A stretch of 64,000 nucleotides of DNA, taken from Nautilus pompilius (lineage: Eukaryota; Mollusca; Cephalopoda; Nautilida; Nautilidae). The stretch spans positions 620,001 to 684,000 of the forward strand of contig JACATO010000999.1 of assembly GCA_018389105.1 (NCBI GenBank). The letters run 5' to 3'. The notes under the pieces are model-generated. The model saw nothing but the letters and a program-made list of their open reading frames with translations. It was not told where the DNA came from and did no database searches. Below, piece after piece: positions 11,989 through 21,412 of the stretch; within the stretch, counting starts at the first letter, position 1; every line of letters starts with the position of its first letter. The position numbers and the translations under genes were made by a program.

Positions 11989-12831
11989 ATGACGAAGGAG
12001 AGCCGCCCCAGGGAGAGAAATCGGTGGTGCTGGATCTGCTTCGAGTGCGACAAAGATAACTCGGGCAAGAAGTGGCTGAAGCCCTGCCGTTGTAAGGGCA
12101 GCATGAAGTGGGTCCACAACGACTGCCTGATGCGGTGGGTCGACGAGAAACTGGCCAGGGAAAGCGACGGCCAAGTGGCCTGTCCCGTGTGCAAAACCAA
12201 GTACACCATCATCTTTCAGCAGTACGGAAAGATGTTCTGCTTCATCCGGCGCGTGAGGAGACTCATCTACTCCGTCTGCCCCTTCGTCTCGAACGTCATC
12301 AAAGGATGCGCCCTGTTTTTCTCGGCCGGCATCTACGGGCGACTGACTCTGGTCCAGGTGTACGGCTTCGAGACGGGGCTGGCGATCTTGGAGAACGAAG
12401 ACCCCGTCTTGCTCCTGGGCTGCATGCCGGTGATCCCGCTCCTGCTCATCACCTTCCAGCTGTTTTCCTGGGAGGACGAGGTGCTGACGCTGTGGCGAAA
12501 GTACGTTTCGAAAGCCGACGGCAAGGGCCGCCCTCCCAGGCCGAACCCGCCGTTGGCGCGGAGCGTCCACAGCCGGCACATCCACATGGTTCTGTTCGAT
12601 AGGGTTCTGTGCGAGGCCCTGCTCCTGCCTACGATAGGGATACAGCTGGGCAACCTGTTGCTGAAGAATGTCGTGCAGTCCAAGCTTCTACGAGCCGTTT
12701 TCGGCGGATTCCTGTACACCCTGACCAAGGGGATGTTTACCATCTACTACAAGCAGCAGATCCACCTGAAGCACAACAGGCGGATAATAAAAGACTTCGA
12801 AGAGCCGAACGATGTCCTGACGAAGCTTTGA
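11989..12831 (+). CDS. MARCHF5-like RING-CH E3 ubiquitin ligase, paralogue 2 (intronless)
   Basis: Predicted 280-aa membrane ubiquitin ligase, close to the 278 aa of human MARCHF5. RING-CH ligands C14, C17, C33, C35, H43, C46, C65 and C68 are all present. Hydrophobic segments follow the CPF motif near residue 90, in the usual four-pass arrangement, with the family WED motif (FSWEDEVLTLW) between segments. The C terminus has the KGMFTIYYKQQ stretch, closely matching the KGAFKVYFKQQ region of MARCHF5. I chose the ATG at 11989 because it gives family length; an in-frame ATG at 11782 would add 69 low-complexity residues. The codons are richer in G and C than those of paralogues 1 and 3. It is on the same strand as the other two copies, and no intron is visible. 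Substrate unknown. Confidence 0.9.
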   Translation: MTKESRPRERNRWCWICFECDKDNSGKKWLKPCRCKGSMKWVHNDCLMRWVDEKLARESDGQVACPVCKTKYTIIFQQYGKMFCFIRRVRRLIYSVCPFVSNVIKGCALFFSAGIYGRLTLVQVYGFETGLAILENEDPVLLLGCMPVIPLLLITFQLFSWEDEVLTLWRKYVSKADGKGRPPRPNPPLARSVHSRHIHMVLFDRVLCEALLLPTIGIQLGNLLLKNVVQSKLLRAVFGGFLYTLTKGMFTIYYKQQIHLKHNRRIIKDFEEPNDVLTKL

Positions 12832-12864
12832 AAGCTTCTGAGACACAGCTGCCGTCTAAAAGAA

Positions 12865-12870
12865 AATAAA
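12865..12870 (+). terminator. Poly(A) signal AATAAA
   Basis: AATAAA 34 bases past the stop codon of RING-CH gene 2, followed by an AT-rich stretch. This would give a very short 3' UTR. Confidence 0.6.
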
Positions 12871-13850
12871 GCTATATATATATATAATTTCTTTAATTAA
12901 CAATGTTCCTAATTTCGATACAATTTACAAAAACATCTGTATTGTGGTAAATAAAAACCTTATCGTTCGCGGAACGTTGGCATTATTATTTTGTAACATA
13001 TATAAGTGAGTACATAGCAAACTCGCGGATTACAAACATTCCATCTTGGACTCTCAAAATAGCTGACTGCAATCGAACCCCCGACTGGTTTCGGTTACGC
13101 ATGACTACGTTTCGAACGAGATTAGAACCAGCAGCAGGAGACCGCCGCGGTTTATGTTAAGGGCCTTCCAACAACCCAGAGAAGAGAGGATAGGATGGTG
13201 GGAGGGGGGAAAAGGGGGCTTCGCCAATACATCCACTACTGCGCTTTCTGGGAATTTATTTTGACCATTAGAAATTGTATTCATAAAAACTGTTTTCTGA
13301 TATTTAACCAGGCCGAAAGGCTCGGTTAGTTTCTAACTCCGAGCCCTGCTGTCAGTCACTGTAGACGGGCGACAAACATTCACTTCTGCCCACGTGTCGA
13401 AAAATACTTCTTTCTTACCCAACGCCATTCGTAGCCACGTAAAATTGTGTACTACACCGCAATACGTTTAATTACGATAATCTAAACTAATTGCTCAATT
13501 TCTGTAGTACTCATTAAAAAACCCCCGAGTTCCGCAGCTTCTGTTTAGTAGTTTTAAAAGATGTTGACAGAAGGCGCCCGAGGTTTCTCTCAAAAGATCT
13601 TTTTTCTTTTTAAAGAAAGTAAATGTATCTATTTCACTCAACGATAAATTTATTCCATTCAAAAATTTTAATTTTCAATAAATAGTGGGACATTTTAACG
13701 GTTTTATTTTTTTTAGGGTGGAGAGGTGAAACAAAAAGGGCAGTTTGCTTACGAACCCATCCATCAGTGCGATTAAAAACTACATAACCTTTTGTTTCTG
13801 AACGTGAAATAATAAATTCTTAAATATCTAATTGTCGACCGTGCAGCTTT
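12871..13850. other. Intergenic, no gene seen
   Basis: AT-rich with short GC islands. A B-box-like GGGGGTTCGATT on the - strand near 13075 suggests another decayed tRNA-derived SINE, but no A box or body could be aligned with confidence. Confidence 0.4.
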
Positions 13851-14117
13851 AATACTCTCTCTCATCTCCATCTCTTTCTCACCCTTCTTGTCTCCATCTC
13901 TCTCTCTGTACTGACGTCATCTCTCTCTTCTCTCTCTCCCTCATCTCGCTCTCTCTCCTCCATCTCTCTCTTTCTCACCCTTGTCTCCATCTCTCTCTCT
14001 CTCCATCTCCTCTCTCCCTCTCTCCTCATCTCTCTCTCTCTCCTCTCTCTCTCTCCCTCCTCTCTCTCTCATCTCTCTCGTACTCTGTACTGACGTCATC
14101 TCTCTCTCTCTCTCCAA
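13851..14117. repeat. (CT)n-rich tract, left arm of an inverted pair
   Basis: About 270 bases of CT repeats, with ATCTCCATCTC and TTTCTCACCCTT interruptions. A GTACTGACGTCAT block occurs twice (CRE-like palindrome TGACGTCA at 13912-13919 and 14091-14098). It is the reverse complement, in general structure, of the GA tract at 14816-15119. Confidence 0.9.
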
Positions 14118-14811
14118 ACTGAAAAGATGTAATCGTTAAAGTAATTAATGCTGAATAATAAATAATTAGATTTGGAGAAATCTGTAGGCAATCGCCAAAC
14201 AGGCTTTCTGGTCGCACATTTCCTTTTCATCTCCATCAATTGTTTTGCATTCACAAAGGTCGCACATTGGTAATCGCCCACGATAAACGGCTTAACAATT
14301 CCTTTTCACATTCACCCACTATTTTGAGTTGAAAAAAAAAAGGGGGGGTCAGCTCACGCGCAAAGCAGAGCACCAGCTAACATCTAATTTCGGTATTCGA
14401 ATGACTAATATCCACCGAATTCCTTTTACTGATCTTCGTAAGGATGCCTGCACCATTCCTCTCCACGCTGCGTTTCGAGGCGAGCTACTTGGATCGCCGA
14501 GCATCGTATACAGTGGTACCTACCCCAAGCGCACTCTGTTCCCGAAGGTCCTCGTTGCTCGGTAAACATACGTTGGCGGCGGCTGCAGAAAACTCTGAAT
14601 CGAACCGAACGGATGCGAATTTCCAGTTGGAACTGGTTTCATTCATCGCCTTGAAAAGACGATCTAGAGTAGACTGTACAGGACGCTGTTTATATTATAT
14701 ATATATATGTGTGTACGTGTGCAAAGAACAAATCCCGAGGAAATTTAAAGTGTAAAAACAGACCAAAAACAAAATAATAATATATTCACTGAATCGACAC
14801 CAGACTAAATT

Positions 14812-14815
<4 letters not shown>
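14118..14815. other. Spacer between the CT and GA arms
   Basis: About 700 bases of unique-looking sequence between two inverted simple-repeat arms. Short open frames (for example 14329-14565 and 14444-14755, +) overlap in different frames and resemble nothing known. Confidence 0.4.
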
Positions 14816-14856
<41 letters not shown>

Positions 14857-14984
14857 TGACGTTCAGTACAGAGTACAGAGAGAGAGAGAGAGAGATGAGG
14901 AGAAAGAGAGAGAGATTGACGTCAGTACAGAGTACAGGGAGAGAGAGAGAGATGGAGAAAGAGAGAGAGAGAGAGAGATGGGAG

Positions 14985-15068
<84 letters not shown>

Positions 15069-15119
15069 GGAGAGAGAGAGAGATGTGAGAGAGAGAGAGA
15101 GAGATGAGAGAGAGAGAGA
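14816..15119. repeat. (GA)n-rich tract, right arm of an inverted pair
   Basis: About 300 bases of GA repeats containing GACGTTCAGTACAGAGTAC (near 14858) and TGACGTCAGTACAGAGTAC (near 14915). Both are the reverse complement of the blocks in the CT arm. Predicted open frames of alternating Arg/Glu or Ser/Leu are repeat artefacts. Confidence 0.9.
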
Positions 15120-15461
15120 AGCAGCTGATGACATCACGGAGACCGGCAGGCACTGGCTACAGAAAGGTACACTGTCGGATAATCTAAATACGCACAGATC
15201 TACCCACGGATTTTACTTGATGTTTTAAAGTTTACCATTTAAAAATAAAATATTGTAAGGTGTGTGTGTGTGGAGGGCAGGTGCTTTATTTATAGACTTG
15301 CCACAACATCTGTTGTAACAGTGATACAGACGTTTCAAACGTCCGAGGTGAGCGAGCTTTCTGCATGAATGTCTTAACCTGTTCATTATCCCAGGCTAAT
15401 AGCTTACAAACATCGCCGATGCCTTGATATGCCCGCCCCACCCCGCGGCCGTTATAGGTAC

Positions 15462-15462
<1 letters not shown>

Positions 15463-15521
<59 letters not shown>
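15463..15521. repeat. (AAT)n microsatellite
   Basis: A pure run of about 19 AAT units. Polyisoleucine and polyleucine open frames across it are artefacts. Confidence 0.95.
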
Positions 15522-18273
15522 GAACCTCAGAGTGAGAGACAGAGCGCGCGGAGTTTTGGCTCGCAAACGCGACCGCGCGTAACATCACTGTTAATTTCCG
15601 CCAGGGGCCGGAACGAACCGAAAGAGCCCCCCTAACCCCGCACACTTAAGACTCGCACACGTGGGCCAACACTAAACGTACCACAACGCACAGCTCAACC
15701 TTACTTGTAGAAACTGGGCAACAAAGGACCCCGCCGCTTACCGAAGACAATGTAAAAGATTTGCATGACTTCACAAAGTGACAGGTAGTAAATGGCAGTT
15801 TGGACGTCGGGAGTCTCAGTGTCGTCTATTCTCGTCGAATGGGTGAACGAGGGTGCGGAGAAGGACCATCGAGCGCTTCAGAGAGCTCGCTCGCAGCCCA
15901 AAGTTCAACAGCGAAACAGCGTGTCGCTGGGATGACCGACCTGGTGTTCATCGAGCCATACCTGAATTTTGTTCCACACACATCCATTCTCGACAATCAT
16001 GTTCTTATACTACTTTTCCAACAAGGCGTTTAGCAGTTCAAGACATATTTTGTGCAAGAAGATTATGCCATTTATCATAACTCCAAAAAGCCAACACCTT
16101 CCGGCGAAGACAGAGGGGACAGGGGCTGCAGATCTTCCACTTATGCACTGTTATCATTAATGCAAATGAACCCCTCTTAGAGAGCCTTCATCTCCAAATT
16201 CGAAAAGCAAGACTCTCTCTCACATTTGAAAAACATATTGGCCGAACTTTGGAAACATTTGGACCGTGTTATTACACAAATTCTTGTTCCATCCACACTC
16301 TAAGAGCGTCCCTTTTTTTTGGCAAGGCTCTTGTACTTATCTCATTATGCCCCCAACCCTTTTCTTTTAGAACCCTAATAGTAAATTAGGGTATTTACTC
16401 TTTTTCATATACTAGATTCCCAGCACAAAGACACTTTTCGTGTACTTCATTTTCTTAACTGTAAAAACTGCCAGTGTATGTACGTCCATCTGCCCGGACG
16501 CGAAGATTCGGCTAACGCTGGGACAGTTCAGTGTACAGGATCTGAATCATGATCTTGACGATTGGAATTCATCCCTTCCATTATTTCTCTCTCTTCACTC
16601 TATCGCTCTTTTGAATTCCTACACACGCACTTCAGATGGTTGAAATATAGTTTCTATTTACCACCCTTGCTTTGTTTTTGCCCGTTTCTAGAATTAAAAT
16701 TAGATTTAGTTCTGTTCATTTGGATGAAATGGCAATTCAATATTCTCGTTTAGGAACCTCGGACGACAGCCATTTCTAACGCTATTTTCGAGGGAGAGAA
16801 AAGGAAATAGTGACATCAGAACCCACGTGATCGCCATACAGCACCAAGCAGAACTGCAACAGCGCCATCTACACATTTTAAAAGAGTATCGAAAGCTTAA
16901 ATTAACTACAATTTTTCTTCGCAATTAATGAGGAAAGTTGTGATAAAAATCCTTTATGGAGTAAATAATAATTTTTTTTTTCCTTCCTGCGCGAGACGAT
17001 TTTCGTCCAATCGTAATTCGTCTCTCGAAACGTATGAATTAGAAGCGGCGTAGCAGGCTCGTGGGGGAGGGAATCCGACAGACAGATTCTCTCTCTTCTT
17101 TGCATGCGTTGCTATTTATGCAACAGAAAACGATCGCCCGCGGTTTATCTGATCTGGGAGAAGGCCGAGTGATCAAAGGTACATACAGCAGTTACATGTC
17201 TTGTAAGGAGGCCCCTTGCAGGCACCTCACCGGCTGGACTTCTAACCGACTAAATGCCAGGATTTAAAAACGAGAAAGAAATGGAGACGTTTCGTCGTGT
17301 GTTTTAAAACCTTTTCTGTACACGCAATTAAGCATCTATCGATGGGAATCCTTGCGACTAGGTCCATCTCGACACGGATGCGTTCGATGTCGTGGTACCG
17401 ATGCAATTTGTGGGAACGCCACTTTAGAATAAGGTTCATATCAAGCACAGGGGCGATAACTCGCCTCGGCTTCTTTCCCTCTTCGCTGCACAAATTACCG
17501 GAGCGAAAGTTTATTCTGTTTATCCACGATACTTGGTAAGGCTACAGGTTCAGGTGATGACAGAAAGCGCTCTCCGGAAGACCGAGCGACAGTCAAAGAG
17601 AATCTTGCGCTGTTGAAGAACCATTTTCATAATAGCCCGGAGAATGTGTTCGAGGGCCGGACCGATCGCCTCGTCATTTAAAACCCTTAAGCACGTGACT
17701 TTGTAATACAATTCACGTTTGTTTTCATCTCGTGTATTTAAACAGGTGTTCTAACCCCTCTAAGACTTGAAAAAGCCAACGTGACTAACACAAGGCTGGT
17801 GTGTATAGTACGTGTACTGACAGGTTCTTATTGGAAATTGCTTGTATCATATGATGCACCCTCTATCGGGTGTTATCTTTCAGTATTAAAATAAATAACA
17901 AGGCCAGGCACCAAGAATTTTGGGACTCCAGTGCAACTATGGAAGGCAAGAACGAAAACAAATCAAATTGATAGATATTAATATAAAACGTGGATAGTTA
18001 TAGATTCATTCAACTTAATACAAAACCAACATGTACTTTTGTTGCGTAAAATTTAATTTTCTTATTGACGAACCGACTTCTGACGTCTTTGAACTCCACC
18101 TCTTAAGCTGTTATCGTCCACCTAGCTGAGTAGGTAGATAGCGATGAAAAGCAACATTTTTGTGGCATAGCTGACAGACACAAACTTTTAATAATTTTCT
18201 GCTTACTAAACTTCTCTCTCCAGCTGCTGCAGTAATGGAATCAGGGCTGCAGACGAGTTAGAGAACATTTGTA
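15522..18273. other. Intergenic, no gene seen
   Basis: About 2.7 kb with only short overlapping open frames on both strands. No splice-consistent exon, RNA gene or transposon could be recognised. Confidence 0.4.
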
Positions 18274-19429
18274 TTAGGTTGTTACAAAAGTTTTGTCGTT
18301 TTTTGTCTGTTTTTTTTATTTTTATTACGGCAATGAGACTTCAGATCGCCGCTGAACGTGAAGTTTATTAACCAAACTAAGTTCCGTTACAATCGAGGTG
18401 TTTGGAAAGGTGGTAGTCTGTAGGAGAAAGGTGTGGTGAATGGACTGGGTGAGGGAGAACTTCGTGCCCCAAAGTGTTCAGTTTCTGAAGAGTCACTTTT
18501 TCAACACGAGGACGGCCATTGTCGTGGAGCAGCACTGGGCCTCTTCGATTCACCAATGCCGGCTGTCGTTGGGAGAGTTTCTGATGGACACCGTTTAATT
18601 CACGACAGGACCTTTCAGCTGCGATGGTTCCACCAGGTTGCAAGAAGTTAAAGTGGATGACACCTGCTGCACTCCACCAGACAGTGACCATGACCTTCTT
18701 TGGGTGGAGGCTGGCTTTTGGAATGTGGTTAGCCGCCTTCTCTCTGTCGAGCCAATGATCGTTTGCGATTGTCGTAAAAGATCCATTTTCCATCACACGT
18801 AATGATTCGGCCAAAAATGGGTCGTTTTTATTTCTCATGACGAGAGAAGAGCAGATCTCCAATTGACGATTTTGTTGTTGTTCATTCAACTCGTGAGGCG
18901 TCCACCTGTCAAGCCTTTTCACCTGGCCGATTACGTCAAGATGCCGGGAAACAGTTGCAGTGCTGACATCAAGCTCTCCAGCAGTTTCTCACTGTTTTTC
19001 TTGGATTGGCTTCAACTGAGGTTTTCAGACAGTTGCCATCACAGCTGGAAGGACGTCCGCTACGTTCCTCATCTTCGAGGCTCACATCTCCAGATCGAAA
19101 ATCTAAAAAATATCGTCGTACTGTGCGCTCATCTGCTGTGTCCTCGCCCCATCCCTGCTTGATGTCACGAGTCGCCTCGCTCGCTTTGTGGTCCAGTTTG
19201 AACTCGTGAAGCAAAATGGCACGAAAAACGTTTCTATCCATGCTTCGGTCAGAACCCTGAAACAAATATCCATTTTATGATTTTTAAAAAGGTAGGTTTT
19301 TCGTAATGTATGCTAAAGCACACGCTACTAAACGATATATAGCTAATGTACATACACCTTCACAATCAGGCAAAAAATGTACCCCAAATTAACAATATAT
19401 AAACCAACGAAACTTTGGTGACGACCTGA
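18274..19429 (-). mobile_element. Dead mariner (Tc1/mariner) transposon
   Basis: A complete but decayed mariner of 1156 bases. Terminal inverted repeats of about 29 bases start TTAGGTTGTTAC on the left and, reverse-complemented, TCAGGTCGTCAC on the right; about 22 of 29 positions match. TA dinucleotides flank both ends (18272-18273 and 19430-19431), the expected target duplication. The transposase reads on the - strand in two frames. An N-terminal HTH part (19265-18969) includes RSGRPS. A C-terminal part (18922-18377) includes WTPHELNEQQ, LHPKKVMVTVWWSAAGVIH, LLHDNGRP and SPTDYHL. The first catalytic region (usually CDEKW) has become RVMENGSF, so that Asp is lost, and a frameshift splits the enzyme. 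It is inactive. Confidence 0.93.
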
Positions 19430-19460
19430 TAGTTCATGAAATTGAGTTATTAACTGAAAG

Positions 19461-19784
19461 TTATGCCCCCCTTTCTCTCAATTCGTTGATGGCCAAATAA
19501 CCTACTGATTCGCATAGTTTGGAGGCTTCTAATATGGGCGGACCATGGTAGACTACTGGACCGCTATAGATGGGAGCCCAGTCGGAATACCAGTTGGGAC
19601 TGGCTTGGCTTGGCATACCTCCCTCTGGCATAGTTCTCACATCTAAAAGTGAAGTGTTCTGGTAAGGGTTTACGGGTACATATAATAGAGCTTCAGTGGG
19701 TACCTCTTGACTCTGGTTTAGCCCCCCCAAATAAAGCCGTACCTGGGTCACGAGTGTCAATACACAACCTACACCTATCCCCAC
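19461..19784 (-). CDS. Unrecognised 107-codon open frame
   Basis: Encodes a protein-like sequence with a hydrophobic N terminus, followed by a Pro/Tyr-rich section (NWYSDWAPIYSGPVVYHGPP) and a charged end (AINELRERGA). It is not low-complexity and could be an exon or a transposon fragment. No family was recognised and no flanking splice logic was established. It lies between the mariner and the third RING-CH gene. Confidence 0.2.
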   Translation of the reverse strand: MGIGVGCVLTLVTQVRLYLGGLNQSQEVPTEALLYVPVNPYQNTSLLDVRTMPEGGMPSQASPNWYSDWAPIYSGPVVYHGPPILEASKLCESVGYLAINELRERGA

Positions 19785-20127
19785 TGCAGCTCACCGCTGT
19801 GTGAAGCAAGTACTTAGATCTTGAAAATCAGGGCTGGGTTCACCCACAAAGACTTAATGATACGTCATAGTAGGAAGAGGTTGTTGTGTGACGTCATTTT
19901 TAGGTTTATGATGTTACATTACCTTTTTTTTTTTAAAAATATATATACATATACCCTAACTACACCATCCGAACTTCTCCAGCAGTCTTATTTTGAAAGA
20001 AAACCAATCCCCTGATATCTTCAAGCGATATCCTTTTCTTTTGTTGTTGTTGTTGTTGCTGCATTATAAAATATTTTCGAATACCATAAACGTTGTAAGA
20101 ACAAACGGCTCAGTTCACACCTTTACA
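19785..20127. other. 5' flank of RING-CH gene 3
   Basis: Contains AT-rich sequence with a (TTG)n run near 20041-20058. The frame of the downstream gene is open back to an ATG at 19993, but this extension is low-complexity and is probably untranslated. Confidence 0.35.
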
Positions 20128-21210
20128 ATGCAGTCAACGAAAAACACAGCACAGACCGGAGACGAGAGAGTCTCGTTATGCTCAGATGCCGCCACTGCGG
20201 CATTGTGTTCCAGTTTTCGTAGAATATGTACGAACGATGCAAACAGGGGGGAAAAGATCACGGTGGCTAACAGCCCGGTTGGATTGCCAAATTCAAACGC
20301 TGAAAGTCCATCACACGCTTTAGTCACGAGACAGACAGCCGCGCCGCCGCCTGGGAGAGCAGAGGAGAACTTAGGAGGTCACACAGACCGGCAAAGCAAC
20401 AACAGGAGTTGCTGGATATGCCTAGGGACCGAGAAAGATAACCCGGGGAAAAAATGGGCAAATCCCTGTCGCTGTCGAGGTACGATGAAGTGGGTTCACG
20501 ACTGCTGTCTTTTGCAATGGATCGACCAATGTCAGAAGAATGATCCAGGAGCGGAGGTCGTGTGTTTGGCTTGCAAGACCGCTTACGTCATAGTTTTAGG
20601 TAAAAACAGCACATTTATCTCCTTCCTGAATTCTCTCAGAGAACTGGCGTACAAGATTTGCCCATATATTTTGACAGCTCTGTGCATGGTCACATTGCAC
20701 TGCGTTGCGATGGCGTACAGCTACATAACGATCAAGTTGATATGCGGGATGGACAAGAGTAGCGACGTGCTAGAGACAGCCGACCCGATGGTGCTGGTAT
20801 TTGGGCTGCCCCTCATCCCACTAGCGCTGATCGTCTACAGGATGTTCTCCTGGGAAGACCGTATACTGGAAATGTGGTATAAACGCTCACCCAGCAGGTC
20901 TCTCAGCCCGTCCCATCCCGACTTGTACTACTTGATTGTCATCCAAGACATGCCACCAATGAGAATCTGCCCCCGGTTTATTTTAATCCTATCCGAAGCC
21001 CTGTTTCTACCAACCTTGGGAATGGTAACCGGCGACATTTGCTTCCGCTTCGTTCGTTCGAGACTGAGGCGCACCCTGCTGGGCGTCCTCGTGTTCGTTC
21101 TCGTTAAAGGAGTTCTACAAATCTACTACAGCTGTCAGGTTCACACTCAGCATGACAGCAGGGCTATCAAGAATTTCGAAGAAAATACTCCACAAGTCTG
21201 TATCCAGTAA
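20128..21210 (+). CDS. MARCHF5-like RING-CH E3 ubiquitin ligase, paralogue 3 (intronless, long N terminus)
   Basis: Predicted 360-aa membrane ubiquitin ligase, counted from the ATG at 20128. About 90 residues of polar, probably disordered sequence precede the RING-CH domain. Its ligands C95, C98, C114, C116, H124, C127, C146 and C149 are all present. The membrane region starts at KICPYIL and keeps the WED motif (FSWEDRILEMW) and a C-terminal KGVLQIYY stretch like MARCHF5. It is more like paralogue 1 than paralogue 2, for example in the ICGMDKS and ICGIEKS segments. The long N terminus is unusual for the family (278 aa in human MARCHF5). An in-frame ATG at 19993 would lengthen it by 45 residues, and no shorter in-frame start is obvious near the RING. 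No intron is visible. Function is inferred from the family. Confidence 0.88.
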   Translation: MQSTKNTAQTGDERVSLCSDAATAALCSSFRRICTNDANRGEKITVANSPVGLPNSNAESPSHALVTRQTAAPPPGRAEENLGGHTDRQSNNRSCWICLGTEKDNPGKKWANPCRCRGTMKWVHDCCLLQWIDQCQKNDPGAEVVCLACKTAYVIVLGKNSTFISFLNSLRELAYKICPYILTALCMVTLHCVAMAYSYITIKLICGMDKSSDVLETADPMVLVFGLPLIPLALIVYRMFSWEDRILEMWYKRSPSRSLSPSHPDLYYLIVIQDMPPMRICPRFILILSEALFLPTLGMVTGDICFRFVRSRLRRTLLGVLVFVLVKGVLQIYYSCQVHTQHDSRAIKNFEENTPQVCIQ

Positions 21211-21406
21211 AGCAGGTGTTTTAAAGAAACAAATACAAACTGTCTACGTTCTGTACTTTCAGCTGATGTTATAATTATAAAGAGAAGTTGGTTGGGTTAG
21301 GGGTGGGAAATTTGTTTTAAATTGAATTCTTTGGTAGTTTTGCTGCCTAAAGCTGCTCTACATTTAGTATCGTTCGCAAGTCACTGTGAAATATTTAGTT
21401 GCTAAA

Positions 21407-21412
21407 AATAAA
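21407..21412 (+). terminator. Poly(A) signal AATAAA
   Basis: AATAAA about 200 bases past the stop of RING-CH gene 3, followed by an A-rich run. Confidence 0.5.

Noticed and set aside
11908-12602. Long open frames antisense to, or shifted within, RING-CH gene 2 (for example 225 codons on -, 164 on +)
   Set aside because: Shadow frames in a GC-rich coding region. Only the frame encoding the RING-CH domain matches a family.
14856-15153. Arg/Glu-rich and Ser/Leu-rich open frames
   Set aside because: Translation of the GA/CT simple repeat.
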